A stretch of 64,000 nucleotides of DNA from Heterobilharzia americana (taxonomy: Eukaryota > Platyhelminthes > Trematoda > Strigeidida > Schistosomatidae): assembly GCA_944470555.2 (NCBI GenBank), contig OX104134.1, positions 53,249,890 to 53,313,889 on the forward strand. The letters are read 5' to 3'. Shown one piece after another: positions 12,147-22,479 of this stretch. The notes below the pieces were generated by a model. The model had not been told where the DNA came from. It made no database searches and saw only the letters and a program-made list of their open reading frames with translations. How positions within the stretch are numbered: the stretch's first letter is position 1; each line of letters starts with the position of its first letter. A program made the position numbers and the translations under genes.

Positions 12147-13911
12147 GTATGTAGTCTTTTTCTTTCTCAGTTCCGATTTACTACATGTTAAGGTCTAAAG
12201 TATGTACATGTATTAAATTCAACCAGTTCTAATCCATTTGAACTACAGAATACAGTCTTTTAAAAAAGCTTTTATCAGTGCACATTTACGTACCACTGCG
12301 TTATTGAAAAGTGTTTCAGTTGTTATCATCTAGCATTTTCTTACTTCTTGCAAGATAAGAGGAAGTTTATATCCTCCTTATTCTCCTCCACAGTAACACA
12401 TTTATGACGCCGACTCGTATAGTAAATTTTATGATTATGGTTTTATTTGAAAAATTCACTTGGTACGACGTAAACACCAACTAATTAATTAATAGTCGCT
12501 TTATTGTAATCAAAATGTGTGATACAGTATGGAATTGTCAGCATGTAATATTTCAGCAAATTCTTTCCCTATACACTATTTTTAAAGACAATAATAGGAA
12601 ACAGGTAGCTGGTGGTACAATAGCATCTGATCTAGACGGGTCTAGAATTGAAAACCAAGCATGTTTTGATGGTGGTAGTTTATTCAGCCAGTAAAATGTT
12701 TGCTATTCCATGTAGATATCCTAGGAGTAGTAATGTGCTGCATTTTTTTTTACCGGCGCAAAAGTTTTCCTTTGTTGTTAGTTTGAAAACATTCAAAATA
12801 TGTGCGAGAGTTCATGATACCAGGTTGGTATTCATCATGGACTGACACCAGTTGAAGAAACATTGGAAATTTAGGAACACTGGACAGCTGTTTCGTTCTG
12901 ACATGGGACTCCTCAGCGCACCCATGACACCGCTAGGTAACGTACTGGCCACTGGAACTTGAAGCCTCTGGGTTTGATCCCTGGAGGGATCATCGTTGCT
13001 CACTGCTGAGGAGTCCCATGTCAGAACGAAACAGCTGTCCAATTCTCCCATGTTTTCAATGTTTCTCCAACTAATATCAGTCTGTGATGAACACCAACCT
13101 GAAATCAATAAATGAATCCTCACAAAGCTCAACACTGGAGTACATGATACGTTTAAAGGACATAATTAAAAGATTAAAACAAATTGAAAAGAAAGAATTC
13201 AAGGAAATATATATTCAGTGGAAAATTCTTATTAGCTCAAGGTTCAAGTAGGCCTGTAAATATCAATAACTGTACCACAGTAAAAGTAACAGTAAACTAT
13301 TATTCTGTAGCAATCCAATGAATTATAGGCTACTGGCATCCATTCTTTATAATGAAGTGGAATATTACAGTATTCTCTACCTGTTTGCTTGCTGTTCACT
13401 TGTTTACTTCAGTATTTGAATTCTGTTAATTATCTCCTTCTCAACTGTTTTAAACTGACTTCTTTTAGTCCAAGCTTCTACATTGTTGTATTTATCGTAT
13501 ATTATTGTCAGTGAACTAAGTATATACTAAAAGTGAAATTGCAAAATAAAATCACACCTTTAAGTTCACTAAATGCGTACATAATAATTTCTAGTAAAAT
13601 GTGTAAGAAAGAGTTTACCAAAATGCACTTTTTATGACTGGCATTTTTTTCATGAAATCTCTTTCAGGCTAGCATCGTACTTGTAGTAATTGTAGAGCTT
13701 TGACTCGTTGTTTGTTCAATCCTTCTGTCAACCGTTTGCCTATGAGGTCATACCTACGTCACCTGAGTAGTGTTGGGTTTTTATTCAGCAAATGCGTTCA
13801 CAGCATACTTATTATAATCACTGTGATAAATGACAGTAGACACTTCTCTATCCCTTTTTTTCTAGTAATCAACATATTCTTTCTTTTTCCTTGTTATTTT
13901 GCTTTCCTTAG
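12147..13911. other. Intron with fold-back SINE pair
   Basis: Contains the inverted SINE pair at 12,821-13,135. The remainder is AT-rich and I see no exon or RNA gene. Confidence 0.75.
12821..13135. repeat. Fold-back (inverted) tRNA-like SINE pair, copy 2
   Basis: The left arm 12,821-12,917 and the right arm 13,005-13,101 are about 85% identical as reverse complements. Both carry the 31-bp segment centred on ACAGCTGTTTCGTTCTGACA, read on opposite strands. The ~87 bp spacer holds a tRNA-like head: box-A-like CTAGGTAACGTACTGG and box-B-like GGGTTTGATCCC. The + strand end runs AATCAATAAATGAATCC. Transcripts would form a long hairpin. Confidence 0.8.
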
Positions 13912-14294
13912 TTGTAAACTAGATGTACGTACACGTGGTCTTACTGTATTTTTTGATATATTAAAATCACATGGCAACCAGTTTAAACCACTGTGGTGGC
14001 GTGAAACATTTGCTGTTATCTTCCGAGTTTTTCATCATTTCCGTATTCCTTCAGTATCATCAGAATTCGGCAATACACCAAGTGGATTAGAGTTAGAGAC
14101 AACAAATCATCACTCTTCAATATCCTCATCAACACCTGGACCTAATGCCCAGCTGACTGCCAACGGTATTCACCATCAGACTCTTTCAAATATGGAACGC
14201 ACTGAATGGATGAATACTACTTGTAATCATGCATTATTTTCTGTTGTGGATATATTTACCCAGTTTTATGACGTGCTACATGATATATTATTAG
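13912..14294 (+). CDS. ARFGEF: BIG1/2 (ARFGEF) exon with Ser/Thr-rich insert
   Basis: After the acceptor CCTTAG (13,906-13,911) the frame gives CKLDVRTRGLTVFFDILKSH, WWRETFAVIFRVF, then MERTEWMNTTCNHALFSVVD and IFTQFYDVLHDILL. These align with vertebrate CKLDVRTRGLTVMFEIMK and TTCNHALYAICDVFTQ. A Ser/Thr/His-rich insertion (about 14,050-14,190) sits where the vertebrate proteins have only a short linker. The donor is GTATGA at 14,295, and the exon ends with one base completing Asp in the next exon. Confidence 0.94.
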
Positions 14295-14439
14295 GTATGA
14301 AACAAATTTTGATTATTTAAACGTAACACTATATCATGTTTCTTTTTTGGGGTTTCGTTTTATATTTTTTCAAATTGATGTTCATCTGGTTGTTTGATAC
14401 TTGTAATTTCCCGTTACTATCCACTGTCATATTGCTCAG

Positions 14440-14580
14440 CCTCTGTTGGTAGATGGTCTCCTATGCGAATGCCTTGATACTGCCGGATATTCATAATGTT
14501 ATGTCCACCTTGGTGAGTAGAAGTAGAATCTAGGACGCGTTATTCATCCTGTTTGGGACTCATCAGCTGGAGGTCGCGCA
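14440..14580 (-). repeat. SM-alpha-like element, antisense, degenerate hammerhead
   Basis: On the - strand the segment reads CAGCTGATGAGTCCCAAACA, then GGATGAATAACGCGTCCTAG. This keeps CUGAUGA and the GUCCC/AGGA stem II, but the GAAA box reads GAAT. It lies head-to-head with the + strand copy that follows. Confidence 0.65.
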
Positions 14581-14740
14581 ATTCAACCCTGTATAGCAAC
14601 GTTTGAAGCGGTAGGTACTGGATTCAAGTTTCATTGGTAACAACATCATCCACTGGGGTGCAGTTATGTCCAGCTGATGAATCACAGTTAGGACGAAATG
14701 TGTGTCCTAGATTCCACTGCTAGTCACCGAGATGAATACA
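14565..14740 (+). repeat. SM-alpha-like SINE with the best-preserved hammerhead core here
   Basis: A tRNA-like head (GTTTGAAGCGGTAGGTACTG) precedes the ribozyme-like segment 14,676-14,715. That segment carries CAGCTGATGA, then AGGACGAAATGTGTGTCC and TAGATTCCACTGC. The three catalytic blocks CUGAUGA, GAAA and GUC are all present. Stem II is weak (ATCA against GGAC) and stem I has one mismatch, so activity is uncertain. The family is known from schistosomes; activity here is not shown. Confidence 0.65.
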
Positions 14741-15119
14741 ACTTGGTGTTCATCTTATTGGGTTGTGATTTTTTTTAGTGCTTATATGTCGTTCTATTAT
14801 CACTCAAGTAGGCAATTTAATAGTGAGATATTTGCATATCTGAAATTTTCATCCCGCGTTGATTCACACTAATCTTTATATGGAAAGGTAATAAGAAGAT
14901 ATACGTAATACTATTTCTTACTGACACTTCGAAAAGGACCGTTATAAACTGTACTTCATCTTTACAGTATGTTTTGGGGATCGCCTATACCTATTTTGTG
15001 ATTGTTAGATATCTGAGAAAATATGACTTCAGTGATCAAATGAAAGAAAGTATCTCAACTATTTTTACCACTATAATTGCTAACCCAGCTTAACGTTCCA
15101 TTGAACATAGGTAAGTGTA

Positions 15120-15830
15120 TAAACTAATAGACTAACTGACAAAATCAACGTCGAACCTCGTACTGTAGTGCATCGATTCAAGTTACCAAACTTCACTCTA
15201 GTACACAAAGAGCAGGTGGACAGAAAAAGACATCAAAGTAGATAAAGTGTGAGAGAACAAAGGTTAGTGCGAATATTTGAACTTTAGAAGATATCAAGGA
15301 GTGAATACATCTGCACTCGTGACCGACTTTCAGTCATGTAACCAAGAGTAATCTACCACTCTTCCTGTCGTCCTGGGAATCCCAGCCAGGTAGTTAGTCT
15401 ACATCTTCCCACATGACTCAGGTTAACATTCAGGGATTTCACTGACTGAAGCCACCCTTAATCTTCTTCCAATGTAGTCCAATTTCTCCTAGCGTGACAC
15501 GTCGTGGTAGACAGTGGCTCGGTATGCGCAGTACATGTCCATTCCGTCTTAGCCGATGAAGACACAACCTCATCAGTCGACTTGCTTGTCTTGCCTAGTA
15601 CCCTTCACCTGACCTCAACATTAGTCACACGGTGATTCCAACAAACGTGAGCAATACTACGAAGACACCTATGATCGAAACCCTGTAATTGTTTCATATC
15701 TTCTACTTCTAACGATCATGTCTCACATTCGTACAACAGGAGAGAGCGTTCTGCAGTGTAGTATACTCGTTCTTTGATAGATATTCGGTTATGTTGTCAG
15801 TAGGTGGTACAGATGACGCAAGTTGACAAT
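15120..15830 (+). repeat. Dispersed ~0.7 kb repeat, copy 2
   Basis: Same orientation as copy 1 at 3740-4465. The right 250 bp is nearly identical, ending GTAGGTGGTACAGATGACGC followed by AAGTT. The sharp contrast between a near-identical right half and a diverged left half suggests recombination or gene conversion between the two copies. Confidence 0.75.
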
Positions 15831-16641
15831 ATCAATCCGGTCTTCTGTATCGGAGCTAAATCAATACATGTAACTTATGTTCAACTGAAATGTCATGATG
15901 ATGAGTCCATCTGGATAGCTGTACTAGTATTTTAACTGGTAAGCAAACTCTCAAATACTGTTTACCTGTGAAAGACAGACAAATCAATGTACAACATTCA
16001 ACAGAAGTGTTTCAGTTCAAGCTATCAATCTTAAAAACCAGACACAAAGAGGAGATGAAATGGAACAGAGTGATACTGAAGGAGACAAAAGTGTATGAGA
16101 GAAGACTGGATAAATAATTGGAGGTTAACGAGATGTCAACTGGGTGACACCAGCTAAGATCTCCGAGGAAGCATCAGTTCCCTCTACCTTACTTATGAGT
16201 ACCAACAAGCACAACATCTAAGTTGAGGGTTTCCTATCAATATTGTTCAACTACCTAATATCAGTCGAAAGTAATTATCATGGTGAGCATATAAGTTTGT
16301 CAACCACATTGTAAATTGGGTCAATAAAATTCGGTAAGCAATTTTGGTTTCTTTTCGTTTGCTCATTATTTCCAGAGAATTTTTTATCTCTTCATCACCT
16401 TGGCTACACTGATTGTGCATCTGTTCATAATATTTCTAGATACACTAGTATTATCTTTGTGTACTCAAAGTACTTTGCTTGTAAATATAGATGAAGTAAT
16501 GATACAAGTAATACTGTTTAAATGCACTTTAAATCAAGAGTTCAGTTATGTCACTTAATAACCAAGTGATTCGTTAGTGAATTGTTGGAAATTAAATGCT
16601 CTTAATCCTAACATTTCTCACCTTTTTTTTGTTTACCTTAG

Positions 16642-16838
16642 ATGATATATACCAACAACTTCGTTGGTGTTGTCTACAGGAACACGAGCAGTTAGCTCGT
16701 TCTGGAACAAGTTGTTTAGAGACACTAATTCTGTCTAACGGTAAACGATTTAGTGACAAAATTTGGGAGTCAACTGTGAATTTAATTGTCGATCTCTTTA
16801 AATCCACTGTACCGCATCAATTATTAACATGGCGCCCG
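16642..16838 (+). CDS. ARFGEF: BIG1/2 (ARFGEF) exon
   Basis: The acceptor is ACCTTAG after a T-rich tract (16,622-16,641) and the donor GTGAGT at 16,839. It encodes DDIYQQLRWCCLQEHEQLAR, SGTSCLETLILSNGKRFSDK, IWESTVNLIVDLFKSTVPHQ and LLTWRP. This aligns with vertebrate [20 protein letters not shown] and ends at the same LLTWRP boundary. It is open throughout and ends in phase 0. Confidence 0.95.
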
Positions 16839-18625
16839 GTGAGTGTCTAGTGCTAGAGTGGTGATATGTCGGTATTAAATCCAACGAGAGTACTAATTTT
16901 TTGTTGCTCTTTTACTCTCATGATATAAATGGATACTCGAATAGCTCAGTGGTAATGTCTCTGACTGCAGTGCTGGGTGATTGGATCCTAATCTCAGGCG
17001 GAAAATCAGTTCTGTAGAAGTTACGGATATGCCTTGCTCATGAGTGCCAAAAAGCATCAAAACTGGGTCCATGACTTTCTGTCGATTGCCTGCATCCAAC
17101 TAAAAAACGGATACTCTATTTAGCTTTTCCGTTTGAAATCTGTCTCCTGCTGATTTACTCCTATAACTTGGTCAGTGAACTCCATCTTGTGTGAAATTCG
17201 TGTTAAAAACGGAAGCTGTCTGAAATTCATTTTCACTACGAATTGACATCAACTGAGAAGGCACTTGACAATTATTCATACATTAGAACTGTTTAAGGTT
17301 AAGCACATATTCCTACTGGATTGAAGGCCACTAATCTATACTTTCCAACCTTATAATTATGCTCTCATCCTTCATTATCATCTGTCTTTATCCGTCTTCA
17401 CTCAAACTTTTTTCTAACACACGAGTGAAAGATCTAATAAGTCTCAATGTTCTGAACTCAATTTCCAAAGGGATTCGAAATATTTGAACAATATTAGCTC
17501 TAAATCCTCATATTGTGGAGTTTTTCTTAGTTCTCAGTGGTTCTTTTGATTATTTCACCTGGACAGAATGATAGACGAGCAAGCAGAAGAGCGTAAGGCA
17601 TCATGTCAATGTGCAATATTTTAAGCTACGACAATTAGCCAATACATAGGAAGAAAACCAACAGTAGTGGGACGCGATTAAAGTGACCAGTGTGAATATG
17701 TACGAAGAGAACTAACAAACTGAAGTCTGTAAGATACTGAGTATTTTGATGATGATGAAAAGCTAATACGTCTGCACCAGCGTATTTCCAGTCGTTCAGC
17801 TAACATAGTTTGAATGATTTTGAATTTTTTTTTCCAAGTGAAAGTGTAATTGATTTAGAGCGCTTGTTGATTTGAAACCCATTAAAAGTATCTGGGCCTA
17901 TTTTTTACTGCCGTCATTTATCAGACCACTACTTCTCTACTTTATTATTTCGTAGTGAAAGAACGATATCCAATGAGTTTTGACTTTTTATAAAACTCTA
18001 CACTTTGCATACTGATGTAAAGTGTAATGTGGTTATTTGAACTGATGCATTTCTGTGATGATAGGTTCTACGCTGATTTATCTGTCTGACATTCGAATTT
18101 ATTGACTTTCTTCGACAAATCTGCGCACATGTGTACAGATGCGTTTATGTTAACCCAACTTTTCCCTGCCAGTTTAAAAACCGAAATACTACTTAATAAT
18201 GATCTAGCCAATTATAAAAGATAGTAAAACGATAAAATATGATGAAGTGTAGCGGAGTCTTGAAAAGATGTGTCTTAAATTAGCCAAAGATGATTGGTGG
18301 GATTCAAACGTCATAGTTAGGAAAGTGGTTTCGTGACTTATCTGTCAACTGTTTTTATTGTCTTTATGAAAAAGAACACATCAAGACGTTTTACAGTTGT
18401 TACTTAGCTTTTTACTAGACGAAACTTTTGAATATTTGTCTTAATTGTATTATCCTTCATAAAACTGCATATTTCTGGAGCACCACTAAGCTCCATCTAA
18501 TCAAGCTTATTTAAATTGAAACTCACCAAATGATGTAGTCTTAGAGGAGGGGGGGGGGCGGCATTCTTTGCAAAAAAGCAAAATTTTTAACCAAAAACCG
18601 TTCTTCTTGTTTATCCTGTGAACAG
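16839..18625. other. Intron with tRNA-like SINE
   Basis: Contains a tRNA-like element at 16,930-17,100, a degenerate dispersed repeat near 17,560-17,800 and a G9 run at 18,549-18,557. No exon is recognised. Confidence 0.7.
16930..17100 (+). repeat. tRNA-like SINE
   Basis: Box-A-like TAGCTCAGTGGTAATG and box-B-like GATTGGATCCTAATC are spaced as in a tRNA, but acceptor-stem pairing is not convincing. A body with GGCGGAAAATCAG and a run of TAAAAAAC follow. Read as a tRNA-derived retroposon rather than a functional tRNA. Confidence 0.5.
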
Positions 18626-19026
18626 GAACAAATGCCACTTGAAATCAGTGATCAAAGTATTACTTCAAATGCCAGTGGAAGTCATTCATTACCTGGTCAT
18701 ATTGCTAGAGCACATTATTTGCTGACCTGCTAAACAAATGTGTAGTACAGTATGAGTTAATACAAACAGTGGATCATATTCTATTTTATTCAGCGCATAG
18801 CAGAAATGAAGACATTCATTATTGCATGAAGCACGTCGATTGGCTGCTGCCTCGTATCCAGCCTTTCAAGCTGCTTTACAAGTAGCTACGTCGACAACAA
18901 ATCAACCTCCAGTTACTGCATCATCTTTTCTTACAGTAGATAACAGTATTGCGGGAAGTAAACTGTCAATAGATATTACCAGTCATGGATCTAGTTCAAA
19001 CAAGAGCCTAAGTAAAGATGATCTTC
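18626..19026 (+). CDS. ARFGEF: BIG1/2 (ARFGEF) exon with two apparent one-base deletions
   Basis: From the acceptor AACAG (18,621-18,625) the frame reads [11 protein letters not shown] to HIARAH, then would stop at 18,731-18,733. One base forward, from 18,715, the conserved reading is [20 protein letters not shown] and [13 protein letters not shown], matching vertebrate [20 protein letters not shown]. Near 18,817 the frame shifts again, giving [19 protein letters not shown] and a Ser/Thr-rich linker. Both shifts are cured by adding one base. The donor is GTAAGT at 19,027. The family match is strong; the lesions are either sequencing indels or decay. Confidence 0.85.
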
Positions 19027-20262
19027 GTAAGTTATTCAAAGATATTGTTTGGATTTATTTGAATTCCTTTTTTCCCCATTCATCTGATTGGTCTTCTTTC
19101 AAATTCTCATACAGACCTGTCCATACGAAATTCGCTACGGGTTACTTTCGTTCATTGCAAGATGTATCTTGTAACGTAAGATAATAGATAACTTCACCAA
19201 CAAGTCTATTACTTACGTAGGGTTTACTGAACATTAAAACCACTTCCATATTGGTCGTCGAATAATTGTCGACGCGCTATGTCTTATGAATAAATCACGT
19301 GAAAAATAATATTGCAAACAACTAGAGGATGGTTCATACTAACTATATTCGTCAGAATTAAAAATAGTAGTAATTATGATAAAGTTTTCAATCTAGCACA
19401 CAAATACTGATGAAAAATGTTGCACGACTCGTTTTACAAAAGGTTTAGTTCTCCTAAGCAAAATTTTGATCAGTTGACAAGACTGCATCTCATGTGTTTT
19501 GGTATTACTTTTGTTTGTATGTGCAGGCTAGATCGTTTCAATTGTAGCCCAACGAGACCATCACAGTGGTACGAAAGTTATAAAGAAATAGCTGTTTATA
19601 TGAAAATAAGTAATTGAGACATATTTCAGTGTTATTTGTTTGAATTTGTAGTTTTTTCTCTCTCCAACTTTTCTTTTCAGTCTTGTTGTCCACCCCCGAA
19701 GGATGACTTTAATTTTCACACAATCAAACTACTTCTTCCACTAATTTAGCTTTGACAACAAATTAGTGGTTTCGATCTGCGTACAAACTTGTATCTAGTG
19801 ACTAGTTTTAAATTACATTTCATTTAAACTTTCTGTTCTTTCTTTGAAGTTCCCACATCTTTTAAGCATACATTTCATCCGGCTCATCTTTTGATTTACA
19901 TGGCAAAATTTTCATAATTGCTACCACATCAGTCTGTTTGGCATTATACTGGCTACAGTAATTAGAGTATACTGAACTTGCGTAAAATACTAACTTCGTT
20001 TTTCAAAACAGTTCTATGCATCACCAAGTATATATATATATATAATTTATCTAAATGCTTACTAACTCAAACCGTTAACCATCTCTAACGCATGACCTTT
20101 TGATAAGTTGATCAAAGGAAATCTCAAATAATGAGAATAATTTTTAAATTTTCAGCTCATTTCTACCCTTTTTTGAAGGTTCTTAATTCACAATTTATCA
20201 TTATTTTAGTCTTAAACCTTTACCCTGTCCAACCTAACTAATAAATCACACCTCTACTGTAG
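19027..20262. other. Intron, no gene recognised
   Basis: AT-rich, with a short (TA)n run at about 20,029-20,044. It ends CTGTAG at 20,257-20,262. Confidence 0.7.
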
Positions 20263-20520
20263 GTATTTCACATTCCTCTGATAATCCTCTCAGCGTATTG
20301 GAGGATGAGGAAATTTCTGGTCAATATAATTTTGAAAGAAAATTGGATAATATGACTCCATTAGTTGGAGCTAGTCCGTTGCCATCAGATTCTCGAGGTA
20401 TGTACCCACATCTATCGCCACAACATCGTCTCATTCTGGCAAAATGTCTACTTGGATCACACGCATTCGCTAAACAATTCAACTCACATGATGAACAGAG
20501 AAATATTCTATTTCAAGCTG
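20263..20520 (+). CDS. ARFGEF: BIG1/2 (ARFGEF) last recognisable exon
   Basis: The first two bases complete an Arg codon. The frame continues ISHSSDNPLSVLEDEE, then SRGMYPHLSPQHRLILAKCL, LGSHAFAKQFNSHDEQRN and ILFQAG. It aligns with vertebrate [20 protein letters not shown] and ESHRFAKAFNSNNEQR. It ends in phase 1 at a GTTAGT donor (20,521). About 200 or more further residues (the vertebrate CGLRILFRMY segment and beyond) should follow in later exons, but I find none in the remaining 43 kb. Confidence 0.93.
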
Positions 20521-21429
20521 GTTAGTTTTCTTCCTAAACAATTTTTCTAATGATTACCTTGCATTTATGTATTCTTCACCTTTTCACGCGTACATTGGTT
20601 CTATTAATTGATATATTAGTCAAAAAAAGTGAGGAATTCTTCATATTAACACTACACAGTATACATAATCGCCAAAGAAAATTTCTTTTGCATAGCTCTA
20701 TTCTAATATTTAGCTTTTATAGTTTTAACTAAAATGCGTGTTCTACCACCCCTAGACCCTATGCAACATTAGAAAATAGCACTAACCAAGTCCATTTTTG
20801 TAGTTGTAAGCTCAAAATGATGAGCGATGATTATGCATATCAGGTAGAAGTGACTCATATGAACCTCGGATGTTTAATGAAACAATATTGATGTTTAATT
20901 TCCTGAGCTGTGCTACTATTACGGAAATAAATAAAATGCATAGGAAATTACGTTCGACTATGATGTTCATATATTTGTGATTGCAGTCTAGTAGGAAAAC
21001 AATAAAGTCGCAACAAAAGCATGTGGCGCAAACCCGCAGATGGACAAGGTGGCAATAATTCATTCTTACGGGATAAAAGGGAATGACTGAAGGGTCCATG
21101 ATTTCAGGAAGAAGGGTTAGGTTGAATTAGTTTACCTATAATTTATTCCTGTGATAATCACCATTAAGCTTCATCCATTGAAGTCTAGATTTGGGCAACT
21201 TTGTCTATTTTACCCTCTTGATATGCATACGAGTATGAAGTAAACCACAGAACATGAGACAAACAACGAAGAAGAGATGGGCCGTAACAGAGATCTTTCT
21301 ACGGAAAAGAAACATGGATTGGACAGTGTCTCCACTTTGACAGTTTTTGTCCTATGAGTTATAAGCAAGAAATAGCTAAAACGCTTCCACAAAGGGCTAA
21401 GAAACTGTTCGTCAGAAAAGCTGACTGAA

Positions 21430-21895
21430 GATGTTTGAAAGAAAATGGTTACCCCAAGAGAGACTTATCGATAAAGCCACAGTGAGAACAGCGAAAACGA
21501 GCGAACTTAACAACCCTGAGAAGAAACTTGTGTTTCTCTATCTGACTTTTTCAAAGGTGAATGAACTGATGGACAGGGTTAGTAGAAGAATAAAAACCGC
21601 ACTAAAAATCACTCTCCCACCAGTTAAGTTAGTCTCTATTATACAAAACAAAGTGTTCACTACAATAATCGAAAGTCAACAGGTTTCCGGCTCATGTCAC
21701 CTCAAATTGTATTTACTAATCCGTGTATGAATGCCAGAACACGTGCTTCGGAAGGACAGAATGGAAGGCTGAAACTCGATTTTGTGAACACATTCCAAAT
21801 AAGTTAGGCTTAAAGGAGCTAAATTATCTTAAACGTTCCACCACTCAACATCTGGTGGATTCCGGACACGATATCCAGATCTCGAGTGCATAATA
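21430..21895 (+). mobile_element. Penelope-like element relic (GIY-YIG part)
   Basis: The frame from 21,431 has RRIKTALKITLPPVKLV, typical of the linker between RT and endonuclease in PLEs. After a frame change comes GRTEWKAETRFCEHIPNKLG and then RSTTQHLVDSGHDIQ, the distal half of the GIY-YIG domain with its Arg, Glu-His and GH residues. The frame is broken and the RT is absent, so this is a dead fragment. It ends near (AACG)n. Confidence 0.7.
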
Positions 21896-22479
21896 ATAAA
21901 TAACGAACGAACGAACAAAACAATGCTAATTTACCAAGATATCCAGAACCAGTTGCTGTCAGGAGAGTTAAACCGAATTTTTCTCATTCAAAGCAAGGCA
22001 CTTGTTGGCTTCCAAATTCCATGGTCATCATAGAGATTTGTTTTGTTATTCAGCATTAAACCTTCTTACACATTTATATATTTTTATCCTCTTTTACAGT
22101 TGGTTTCACAATCATTTCCCATTTTCGGCTTATTCTCTTTTCCTATATCCCCTCATTTTTACTGTCTGATCGAGACCGCATTGATCTTAGCCTTTTTACT
22201 TGATGTACTGATATGAGCTGTGGCAACTCGGACCGTTACGCAGTAATGTCTGGTCCTATGTTGATTTGGATGGATGGATCTTAACCTATCCAATCGTTTT
22301 AACTTTTTATTTGCACTATTAACTTATCACATATTCTTATGTAGTCCTTTCCATTCCATTTTTTGACGAGTCCTGTGTACTAAAATAACAATCTTAATAT
22401 ATAAACATATAACTTTTATTCCAATAATAAATTATTTTATTCGCTTGACAAATTTGAACAATATAAGAACAAAGGTATC

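Larger units (their letters stand above)
14295..16641. other. Intron with SM-alpha-like pair and dispersed repeat copy 2
   Basis: Contains the oppositely oriented SM-alpha-like elements at 14,440-14,740 and the dispersed repeat at 15,120-15,830. A further degenerate repeat (about 15,950-16,260) resembles diverged relatives near 9820-10,060 and 17,560-17,800, for example in AGACTGGATAAATAATTGGA. No exon is recognised. Confidence 0.7.

Noticed and set aside
22100..22200. Next ARFGEF exon after CTTTTACAG at ~22,098
   Set aside because: The phase would fit, but the translation does not resemble the expected BIG segment and reaches a stop.
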